Shown here piece after piece: positions 38,950 to 50,900 of a DNA stretch of 64,000 nucleotides (position 1 is the first letter of the stretch; each line of letters opens with the position of its first letter). The stretch lies in contig NC_092563.1 in NCBI RefSeq assembly GCF_037975245.1, positions 2,657,501 through 2,721,500 of the forward strand. The letters are read 5' to 3'. A model generated the notes under the pieces. The model searched no databases. It saw nothing but the letters and a program-made list of their open reading frames with translations, and was not told the origin of the DNA. The stretch is from Apostichopus japonicus (lineage: Eukaryota; Echinodermata; Holothuroidea; Aspidochirotida; Stichopodidae). The translations under genes were made by a program, and so were the position numbers.

Positions 38950-41900
38950 ATGTCTTCAAGAGCATTAAGGCGGATTCAGGGAGGGGAAACTTTGGTCATA
39001 CCGCAAAGACTTTCCAGTAGTGAGGAAGAAGATGGGAATGTTGCTGGAAAAGGGAAAAATAACAGAAACTTATTTGATTTGGTGAGTTGAAAGGCAACCT
39101 ATGATTATTGCTATTTATGCAAGTTTATGAATGACTACTAAGTTGGAGTTGTTTGTTTTCCTTTCCCAATTTGGTGCATTCCAAAGAATGGATATCAACC
39201 ACAAACCAATCAAATCTAAAAACAGAAAAATGAGGAAATAAATGAGCTACATTTAAAATAGTTCATCATCACATGATGTGAAATGGATGTTTTTTTGTTA
39301 AAGATAAGAGCTCACTGCTATGATCACTTTCCCTGGGCAAAGTCTGTATTTCACACAATATGTGAAATACTTTTATTGAACCTACCTGCCACAGTGTTTG
39401 TTACTAATTTAGAGGGTCAAAACCCCTTTTTTTTGCTGTACAGCTTGGCGAAAATGACAGTGGTTCGGAAGAAAGGAACAGTGATGTCGAACAAAAAACA
39501 GAATCTATAGAACAGAAAACGGAGAAGGAGGACGCAAAACAAGGAGCAAAGAAAAAGAAAAGGAAAAAGAAAAAGAAAGGTGGAACTCCAGAAGAGAATG
39601 GCAAAGCAATACATGAAAAGGAATCATCGAATGCTGAACAGGTGAAACAGTTTGCGTCCATTTTTTCTCCAAACAGTAAAGGTTTTTGTCAAAGCATATC
39701 CTCTCGACCTGTGTGGAGTATTATGCAATTTTATCATGATCTCTCCATGGATCTTAATTACTCCCTTCTGTGGGGTTATCTATGCACTAATCGCACGCAA
39801 TTTTAAGCAATACTTACATCGTTTGAGATTTTCTCTCATTATTGGTTGAGGTTCTTTTACTTCCAATTAAACGGTAATTATCATACGTCACAGCGACTCG
39901 TACATATATCTTTCATCCCAGTATGGCTATCTCCTCAGCTCTATTTGTTACCAATTAGATGTATCAAAGTGACATACAAAATCATATATTTCTTAGTGAT
40001 AACACCGCACCTACCACCATTTACTTTTCTTGATTTAGTACACATTTTGCAAAAGAGAAACATCTTGCAAGAACAATCTTTTGGTTAGTCTCAAGCCATT
40101 TTCATAGTCCTAACATATGAAACCACACCAGCGACCAGCTCATTGCTTTTTACCTTGTCGTCAGAGTGAGTTCCACATTCCTTGAGTTGAAACATGAAAT
40201 GGAATCACGTTGGTTAGACTGAAGTTCTACACATACCTAGTACGTAGTGTATCTACTGCTTGCATCCAGTAGACAGATGCCTAAGATCAAAAATTTATGT
40301 CATTCGGTTCTGCACTCCAAGCCTGTTCTTACTATATGTATTGCTATTAAGTTTGTCTTCCTTAATGTAAACTTAGTCTGTAAAATGTGGCAGTGATTGT
40401 GCGCAGGTTTATGGATTTGTAATGTGGATTTGTTGCTAAGAAAGGAAATTCAATATTAGCTGTTGTATCAAGCACAGTACTCATTTTTATTCAGGCAAGC
40501 GATCCCCACAGACTTGTATATGCAGGAGCCTTGCTTGTGCATTGTTTCATTAGCGGACAAGGGAATACAAGGTGTGCACATGCTTACAACAGGGGAGGTT
40601 GGTAAGCCATGGCTTATAACCTGTTTGCGACACCTATCAGATTCGGGGTATTGCTAATTTTTGCTATTGCTTGTCCCAAAATTCTCATCACAAAGAACAA
40701 ATTTCTTCAGAAATGCCCAAAAACAGAAAACTAACTATTAGGTAGATGTCGTGTACAGTACTCTTGCATTTTTCATTATTTTATCACTTAAAACTCATGA
40801 CACTTTGCTATATTCAAGATATAGATTATAGATAAGATAAAATGTCCTTTCTTTTGTCTTGGACACAGGAAGATGAAGTTGACCGTGGCATCAGAGAAGC
40901 AAATGAAATTCTGGGTGCAGAGTCCATATCGATGATGAAGTCTTCCAGCGCAGATAACCTTGGTTCTGCTGAAAAACCACTTTTATTTGTAGAACATAAG
41001 CATTTAAATCCAGACAATGAAATGAAAAAAATATTTGGATCTCAGGTGGTGAAGCATGACCTGAGGTAAATATATATTCTAACAGCCTCGCAATTAAGTG
41101 AATTGGTTTAAACCCGTCCCCGTCCCCGTCCCCCCCCCCACCCCCACCCCCCCCCAAAAAAAAAGAAGAAGAAAATCACTTGTAGTTTGCATACATTGCC
41201 AATTGTCTATGAAGCAAGTTTACTTATAAATTGACATAAGTAATTCAGTCTTACAGAAAATTCAATTTTGGTTTTCTTATCATCACTGATTTGTGACTTT
41301 TGAGTCAGTTTGAAACTGCTTTGAAAAAGTCAAAGCAGTCACTCTTAATTTTAGTCTTTTGTCAGTATCAATTTGAATTCAATGACAAGTTTTCAGGAAA
41401 GATCACACACTTTAGAAGAAAGTGCATTGCAGGATTTTCTGCGGCTTGTATATGCATGTAATTGTATTGAATGAGTTAAGTGGTGCCCATTTGCTGAGCA
41501 AAGTGTAAAACTCTTTATCTCTTATCGTGAAATACCGTCTAGATAATTTTAATTGTTTTTGTTTTTTTACATTCTGCAGGCAAAGGAAAAGAAATCAACG
41601 TCACTATCGCTCGACGTGGCTGACAATACCTAAACCATCTTGGCCATCTATAACAAAACAAGGTAAACCGTCTTGGCCATCTATAACAAAACAAGGTAAA
41701 CGGTCGTGGCCATCTATGACAAAACAAGGTAAACCGTCTTGGCCATCTATAACAAAACAAGGTAAACGGTCTTGGCCATCTATGACAAAACAAGGTAAAC
41801 CGTCTTGCCCATCTATAACAAAACAAGGTAAACGGTCTTGGCCATCTATAACAAAACAAGGTAAATCGTCTTGGCCATATATAACAAAACAAGGTAAACC

Positions 41901-44900
41901 GTCTTTGCCATCTATAACAAAACAAGGTAAACCGTCTTTGCCATCTATAACAAAACAAGGTAAACCGTCTTGGCCATCTAAAACAAAACAAGGTAAACCG
42001 TCTTGGCCATCTATGACAAAACAAGGTAAACCGTCTTGGCCATCTATGACAAAACAAGGTAAACCGTCTTGGCCATCTATGACAAAACAAGGTAAACCGT
42101 CTTGGCCATCTATGACAAAACAAGGTAAACCGTCTTGGCCATCTATGACAAAACAAGGTAAACCGTCTTGGCCATCTATGACAAAACAAGGTAAACCGTC
42201 TTGGCCATCTATGACAAAACAAGGTAAACCGTCTTGGCCATCTATGACAAAACAAGGTAAACCGTCTTGGCCATCTATGACAAAACAAGGTAAACCGTCT
42301 TGGCCATCTATGACAAAACAAGGTAAACCGTCTTGGCCATCTATGACAAAACAAGGTAAACCGTCATGGCCATCTATGACAAAACAAGGTAAACGGTCTT
42401 CGCCATCTATAACAAAACAAGGTAAATCGTCTTGGCCATATATGACAAAACAAGGTAAACCGTCGTGGCCATCTATAACAAAACAAGGTAAACCGTCTTG
42501 GTCATCTATAACAAAACAAGGTAAACCGTCTTGGCCATCTAAAACAAAACAAAGTACAATATGATCAAACTGGAAAGAAATAAATCTGGAATTTTATAAA
42601 AAACCATTTGCAACAATTTTTGAAATGAATTGTGTCCTCTTGATTTCTTTTCGATTCTGCATTAAAATGCTAAGGGGATCGATGCGATGGCAGCGAGTAT
42701 GTGCGTGCGTATGTGTGTCCGTGGTGTATGTGTGTCCGTGGTGTATGTATTTGTAGCTCAGGCTTTATACAGGATAACTCAAACGGCACATCTAGTCATA
42801 TGTTCATGCTTGGTTTTATGGATCCCTCTGGGTGAGGAAACAAACCCTATTGGAAATCAAATTTGAAATCGAAGTTCATTTGAGGTCAATACATTTATTG
42901 AAAACGAATATGAGATAAATATTTGAAGCTTTGTGTATTATTTTTCTGATAGGACTATCAATGGAGAAGGCATCTTCCCAGGGAGAGTAAGTATATATTT
43001 ATTATCGTGTTTTATAGTTGGTCCAGGTAGTAGTATATATTAACCGGGTGTAGCAACACAGCGGAGGGAGGGTCTTGAACAATCACAGCACTTTCCCTTG
43101 ACTCTTTAAAGACTTCCCAATTGTTTGAGAGGCTGAGGTGTGTGGGGGTGGTGGTTCAGGAATGGGAGGGGGGGGGGTTAAAACAAATTTGAAACTCCCA
43201 ATAAATATATACAAATGGTCTTGTTCATTATTTATGACTATGAAAGAACTTGAATGTGTTGAGTTGTGCCACCAGGTCACATTTACTAGAGCTCAAAGTA
43301 TATGGTTATAGTTTGCTGCACTCATTGGTGTCAAAAAAAGAGTGTTATTTAAGGTCAAGATACTTCGAAGCAGATGTGAAGACCTAAGCCAGCAATTAGA
43401 CATTTTCTTAAAGACTTTAATACCTAATAAGGAACCTTTTCATGTAAGAAACATAGTTTTTTTTGTTTTTAGCTGTTTTTTTTTCAATACCAACCGTTCA
43501 TATCAATTACCAGCTAAACGTGCCTCCTTGGAGAAACAAAGAAGTATATATATCATAATGTTCTTGCAGAATATAACAGTCTGCACTAGCATGCAAATGT
43601 AATTATGTACAAATGTTAGTGTGAAAACCTAACCCTACTTGCTGCTGTGAAAGCCGTAAAGAGTTTAAAAGAACCATCCGTAGTTCACATCCTCCTTCGT
43701 TGATATCTCAAAGCAGTACGACTGATTTTAATGTGATGAAGGGAGGATAACATCTTCATGATATATATTTTGACCCTCTTCATAAGGTACAACTATTTCT
43801 GTTACCAACATTCAAAAGATTACCAACAAGTGCAATTCAAATTCCTTGATGCCGTAGAATCGCTCAATCCTAACAACATCATGGTAAGTTTTGGTTTGTC
43901 TGTCCATTTGTTTGTTAGTTTTTTGTCTTATAAAGCAGCATTTTTTTTTTGTAGGAAAATACCATCCTCAAACCTTGAAGTCTCATATTTTTCCTGTCAG
44001 GGGCTTTCCGCCCCTGGCTCCCTGAATCGCCTTACGGCGGAAAACAGCATATCACCAGACATATCATATCGTATCATCATTGTAGGAAACCGATAGGATT
44101 ATCTCAGTCTGAACTAAACTTCATCTGTTGGAAGAAATACCTTGTATGCTTATGACCATATTCAAATGTTAATTTGAGCGTGCATAATGCAGTATGTTTG
44201 GTGAAAAAATCCTGCACCCTGTCTTTGATCATCATATTTATATTTAAAGATTCCCCAAATGGTTCCGTTGCGCTGTGTTTGGTAGCACTTGTTTCTCTGG
44301 ATTGGGCAGTTAATAGTTAAATGTGCGTTACCTTCAAATCCCCATTCCGGAAATTTTTAGAGAGTTTTTGTGCCGTTTCAGAGGGAAAGCCAGATCAGTG
44401 TGGGTGGGTGCATATTCCTGACTGAACGCAGATATATTGAATTCCTCTTTGGAAATAATTCGGTTGGATGATTAAATCGAAGGTATCAAAGGTGATTATA
44501 TATGCATTCAGCTGAATGTGTGATGTTATATCAAGGTTGTTATCTACATGATTACGATTACATTTACAATACTGTTTTAAACAACAACTTGCAAAATCGC
44601 CAAAGGTAGCAGTTTTGTAAGCAATGAGTATTATAGTATTCGGCTATGACCTGTTCACTTAGTGGAATCTCAGATGAATTGTACCCTGTCATCTTTTCAC
44701 AGTACACACCGTGGGTAGAAACAATTTGTAGCTGGTTGGCATGTGGGCATGTCGGTTACTCTAGAAAGCTTGCGATTGTAACACCTTCCCCCCCCCCCAT
44801 TCTCTCACCTCCCTCCCACTATCTCTTTCTTTACGATGTCACGGTAGGGAATGTATATGAGAAGATCAGATGAAATATTTGTTCTCTTTGTTGCCATAGG

Positions 44901-47900
44901 AACTGGTGAGAATGTATCCATATCACCTGGACAGTTTATTACAACTCAGTGACATAAGCAGGATGAGTGATGATACATCAATGGCAGTAGAACTTGTCGG
45001 TGAGTCAACTTTTACGAAGCTCAAAAAATAAAAATAACTATAATATTTGTCAAACTTTGGCTTGAATTTGCTCGAAATACGACTCTCCAAACGCAAGTTG
45101 GACTAGTCATTATGTTGACGACGTCAAACTTTAAAAAGTTCACGTTGGAGAATGAACCATAAAACTATCCATATGAAATTTCATTTTGATATTTTCATAT
45201 CATTTTTGTTAATTGCAAGACTGGGGAGGTTGCTTCTTTTTTGTTTTCCACACCTGGTCTTATTTGCAGAATAATGTCTGTCAATATCTGTCGAATAAGC
45301 TGAAATAATATGAAGACTGACTTGGAAATGACTTGGGAAAGAGCAATGTAACGTTTCGGATAGATCAGGATTCAAACTAAAGATCTCAGGGTTAGGTAGA
45401 AATCGTTTAGATTTGAGCCTCTCCAGCCTTTGTCTTTTTTTTCCCCCTCTTCAGAACGAGCCTTGTACGCTTGTGAGTCTGCCTTCCATCCATTATTCAA
45501 CCTGACCCAGGCTAATTGTAGGCTGGACTACAAAAGTCCAGAAAACAGATGTCTCTTTATAGCTCTCTTCAAGCACATTAAATATGTCGGTTTGAGAGGC
45601 TGTAACAGAACTGCTTTAGAATTCTGCAAGTTTTTACTGAGGTAGGTGCCGAAAGTAAGAAAAGAGCTTTCAACTCCCCCTTCCCCACACCCCTCCCTCC
45701 ATTCCCAAACTTCCTCTTAATCAATTTTGTGTAAAGGATTACTCTAGGCTCAAAGTTAGTTTGGGCTTGTAGACAAACCAACACAAAGAAACCGCTATCG
45801 GTCCCTGTATGTTCTATTTCTATACCGCAGTGGAATTTTTGGTTTGAAATTGACTCTGTAAATAACTGAGCCTCATCAACCAAAGTGACTAATTAGTTAT
45901 AGAAACATTCTTTGTTCTTTGACTAATACTTATCAAGACTAAAATTCTACCTAAAAATCATCCATTATTTAAGCTTTCAGAAATTGTCAAATCAGTTTTC
46001 ATGACATGCCTCGTTCCCTTCATAAATACGATAGACATAGTGTAATCTACATTTGGTGTTACCTGTTTTCTTTGCTTTCGATCTATCCACCTATCTACTC
46101 TGTCCTTCTGTCTGTCTGTCTGTAAATCTATCTGTCTGTCTCTCCTTATGGCTGACCATCCATTCTCCTATAAGCATTATGAGAAAGACCTTTCTTTCTT
46201 TCTGATTAATTGATTTATTTTTTGATTAATTGCTTTATTAATGGTTTGATTCGTTATGCCCCACAGTCTTGATCCTGATGCAGACCCTTTGGGTGTTCTA
46301 CTTATGATAGACTACTACGCTCTGAAATCAGAACAGTACCACTTCCTGAGAAGACTATATGATGAGTGGGAGGTAATGTACCATATAGTACATCAACATT
46401 TAATACAAATTAACTGGTCCCACATAAGACTATATGATGAGTGGGAGGTAATGTACCATATAGTACATCAACATTTAATACAAATTAACTGGTCCCACAT
46501 AAGACTATATGATGAGTGGGAGGTAATGTACAATATAGTACATAAACATTTAATACAAATTAACCGGTTTCACATAAGACTATATGAGGAGTGGGAGGTA
46601 ACATACAATATAGTACAGAAACATTTAATATAAATTAACTGGTCCCACATAAGACTATATGATGAGTGGGAGGTAATGTACAAGATAGTACATCAACATT
46701 TAATACAAATTTACTGGTCACACATAAGACTATATGATGAGTGGGAGGTAATGTACAAGATAGTACATCAACATTTAATACAAATTAACTGGTCCCACAT
46801 AAGACTATATGATGAGTGGGAGGTAATGTACAAGATAGTACATAAACATTTAATACAAATTAACTGGTCCCACATAAGACTATATGATGAGTGGGAGGTA
46901 ATGTACAAGATAGTACATAAACATTTAATACAAATTAACTGGTCCCACATAAGACTATATGATGAGTGGGAGGTAATGTACAAGATAGTACATAAACACA
47001 TTTAATACAAATTTACTGGTCTCACATAAGACTATATGAGGAGTGGGAGGTAACGTACAAGATAGTACATAAACACATTTAATCCAAATTAACTGGTCCC
47101 ACATAAGACTATATGATGAGTGGGAGGTAATGTACAATATAGTACATCAACATTTAATACAAATTTACTGGTCACACATAAGACGATATAATGAGTGTGA
47201 GGTAATGTACAAGAGAGTACATCAACATTTAATACAAATTTACTGGTCACACATAAGACTATATGATGAGTGGGAGGTAATGTACAAGATAGTACATCAA
47301 CATTTAATACAAATTTACTGGTCACACATAAGACTATATGATGAGTGGGAGGTAACGTACAAGATAGTACATAAACATTTAATACAAATTAACTGGTCCC
47401 ACATAAGACTATATGATGAGTGGGAGGTAATGTACAAGATAGTACATAAACACATTTAATACAAATTTACTGGTCTCACATAAGACTATATGATGAGTGG
47501 GAGGTAATGTACAAGATAGTACATAAACATTTAATACAAATTAACTGGTCCCACATAAGACTATATGATGAGTGGGAGGTAACGTACAAGATAGTACATA
47601 AACATTTAATACAAATTAACTGGTCCCACATAAGACTATATGATGAGTGGGAGGTAATGTACAAGATAGTACATCAACATTTAATACAAATTTACTGGTC
47701 ACACATAAGACTATATAATGAGTGTGAGGTAATGTACAAGATAGTACATAAACATTTAATACAAATTAACTGGTCCCACATAAGACTATATGATGAGTGG
47801 GAGGTAATGTACAAGATAGTACATAAACACATTTAATACAAATTTACTGGTCTCACATAAGACTATATGAGGAGTGGGAGGTAACGTACAAGATAGTACA

Positions 47901-50900
47901 TAAACACATTTAATACAAATTAACTGGTCCCACATAAGACTAAATGATGAGTGGGAGGTAATGTACAATATAGTACATCAACATTTAATACAAATTTACT
48001 GGTCACACATAAGACTATATGATGAGTGTGAGGTAATGCACAATATAGTACATAAACATTTAATACAAATTCACCGGTTTCACCGAGGGGATAAGAAGAT
48101 GACTTTTTTTATATATTGTCATTAAAAATGATCAGTGTTTTTTCCCAGCAAGAATAAAATAAAATGACAAATCTTTCTGATCCCTTTCAAAAATAATTAC
48201 AACAACCAACAATTTTCAACCAATCATTTAGGGCAAATATTGTACATCTAACATATTATTCAAGTGATTCAAATGATGTGAGGTGTTTCAACAGTCGACT
48301 ATTCAAGACTGTTTGCGTTAGATTGGCCTATTTGAATTTGAATAAGATCAGAATTAGGTCTGAATTAGATCTGAATTAGACCTGAATTAGACCTGAATTA
48401 AACCTGAATTAGTTCTGAAAAGATTTTGAATTAGATCGGCCTATTTGAATTAGATTGTTGAATTGTGAATAAGATCGTTTGAATTAGATCCCAAAAAAGA
48501 ATTAGAGCGGCCTATTTGAATCGCTTGTATTTTGAATTAGATCTGAATTTTTTTTAAATTAATTAGATCGGCTGATTTGAACTCAAGTCTTATTTCTCCT
48601 ATCGCAGGCACACAAGAACTTATCTCAGCTTCCAAACCACGCATTCTCGGCTGCTCTTACATACTTCCATCTGAGTAGAGACGAACAAGCAAACATCGAC
48701 GTGGCCGATAAAATGTTGAAAGATGCTCTCAAGATGTTCCCATTGGTAAAATGATGACTTTAAACGTGTAAACTGTATGTAGTAATGAAAGTATATCCAT
48801 TTCATCTTGGCTAAAGGAAATGTGAATACCAAAAGGTAGTTCACATGTGGATCTTCTTGTCTGTCTGTCTGTCTGTCTGTCTAACTGCTATTATAAAGAG
48901 GGACACTACTGTCACTGCTCGTGAAGATACTTTGTTGATGATAGCACAGTTACACTGTTGATACTGAACGTTGTAAAGTCTCCTCACTCAGTATTGCAGA
49001 GGTTACGCTCTAATCGGTCAGTCAATATTGATAATAAACAGCAGTTCCAGTCAGTACCAGATTAACACCGGCTGGAACCACATGACTCCTCTCCCACCCG
49101 CTAGAATCACATGACTCTTCTCTCCCCCCCCCCCCCCAATTTTGTTAAGTTTTGCTGCAGGCACCACCATAAAGTAGAATGCCATTATGTCATATGTCAT
49201 GATTGGAAGGGTACATGTTAGAAGGGGAAAAGAAAGTGTAACAAATGCAAGAAACTGGCTAAATGATCAACAGTGGTGAAATGATAAATGGCATCTGATG
49301 AATGAGGATAAACTTATAGTTAAAATTTAAAATCTTTCATGAAATGGAGAAAATAGTATCCCTATCTTATATTAATATTTAAAATTCATATTTTTTGTTG
49401 TTGAAAATGCCAAGAGAGTTGCAGAAATGGATCACATGTATTTAACAAATTGCTCGAGGCCAATTTAAAGGAAATACACTGCACAAAATTTGATGTAGGA
49501 ACAGAGAAACTGTTAAGGGATTACTGCGATGTCAGACAATGTTACACAATAATCTACACTGCTAGTGGAAATCTTGTTTTATCGTCTTGTACTAACGTAT
49601 TTTATGATTACATATTAAGCATTCTAGTTAGTAGTCTTCCATTATTCGACCTAAGCTATCCGTCAACCTTCTTTCACCTACTATTAAATAAGATATTCCA
49701 TCACTGGTAGCGGTTTAGGAATGAATAAATATACCAGCCCTGCTTTCTCATTCTTGACTTGTTGGTAAAGATTGATGTATTAAGCCGTTGTACATCTATA
49801 ACCACGAGACGTAAACTGTATAAAATCGACAACCATGGTCTGAGAAAGCTCGGGACTTGTAGTCATACTGCCATAACAATCATTCCTTTAGGTGCTACTA
49901 CCCCTCCTCGAGAAATGCAGCATCCAGCCTGACAAGGAAGTCTCCACTCAATCCATATTTGCTGCTCAAGTTGGGTAAGTATCCATTAAATCAAGATTCA
50001 ATATTAACACATTCTCCCAAAGGAACCTTTCAGATGTTGAGGGAAGAAAAAAACTCCTTCAGAGATAGTTTCTTTATACCAATTATGGCACGGTATATAG
50101 CGTTTACGTTTTGTCCAGATTTTTTCAAACATGTCCATTTTTTTATACCTCCAGAAAAATGTCATCCCTCTCTTGAAACGTACAGTGTAGGTACTATTAC
50201 CATTAATGTCAACAGCGGGCGGGGCGTTAGGTTGAATACTCATTGTTTACTCTTCAAATAATTATGTTAAATTTTGAAACTCTCTGAGTTGGTGGTTAGT
50301 GATAAGAATTTGATACTAATATGGAAATGAATCTGGGCCCCCACCCCCCTTAAAAAAAATTTATATATAAAACAGTTTACAGAATTGTTCACAGTATCTG
50401 TTATGTAAAAAATTAGCTAGCAGGTTTTCTTCAGTTGTTCATGGTCACCGCATTAGATGATTTTATATAGGTTAAGATGACCTGAAGTGTCCGAGGATAG
50501 TACCCTGATTGCATGTTCTGTCCTCGGATTAAATATACCCTCAGATTTTATGTAAAATCCCTGGATTAAACCTGGTTTCGTGAAACGGCCCCGAGTAATT
50601 TCAATATTACCAGGTTTGGCCTCTGATCCGTAGAGCCAGCTTGAATCTAGGATCTTAAAGTGGGGTATTCGTTTAAAGCACAATATCTCTGCACTTCTGG
50701 GTAAACCCAAAATTTTGCTTAACTTTGTGAAAAACTACATATGGACACTTTTTGGTGGTTTTTGAAGCATTTTGGAGATGAAAGAGAGTAGGTAATGTTA
50801 GCTTTCCTATGGAGAGAGCTTGATTTGACTTTGGGAGTGTCCGAAGAAAATCTGTGTTTTTTCGAAAAATTCCGAAGCAGTAAGATTCTTTTGATACTAA

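Noticed and set aside
41527-42564. A 345-codon open frame encoding a repeated [11 protein letters not shown] protein as a separate gene
   Set aside because: It is TCF25 exon 4 plus the 33-bp array. The conserved protein is restored by splicing at the first donor, and no independent promoter or family match is seen. The 271-codon minus-strand frame is its antisense shadow.
46256-48090. Several frames of 60-125 codons encoding [18 protein letters not shown]-type repeats
   Set aside because: They arise from TCF25 exon 9 and the 75/77-bp array. Units with two extra bases break the frame, and only the first 35 codons belong to the conserved protein.
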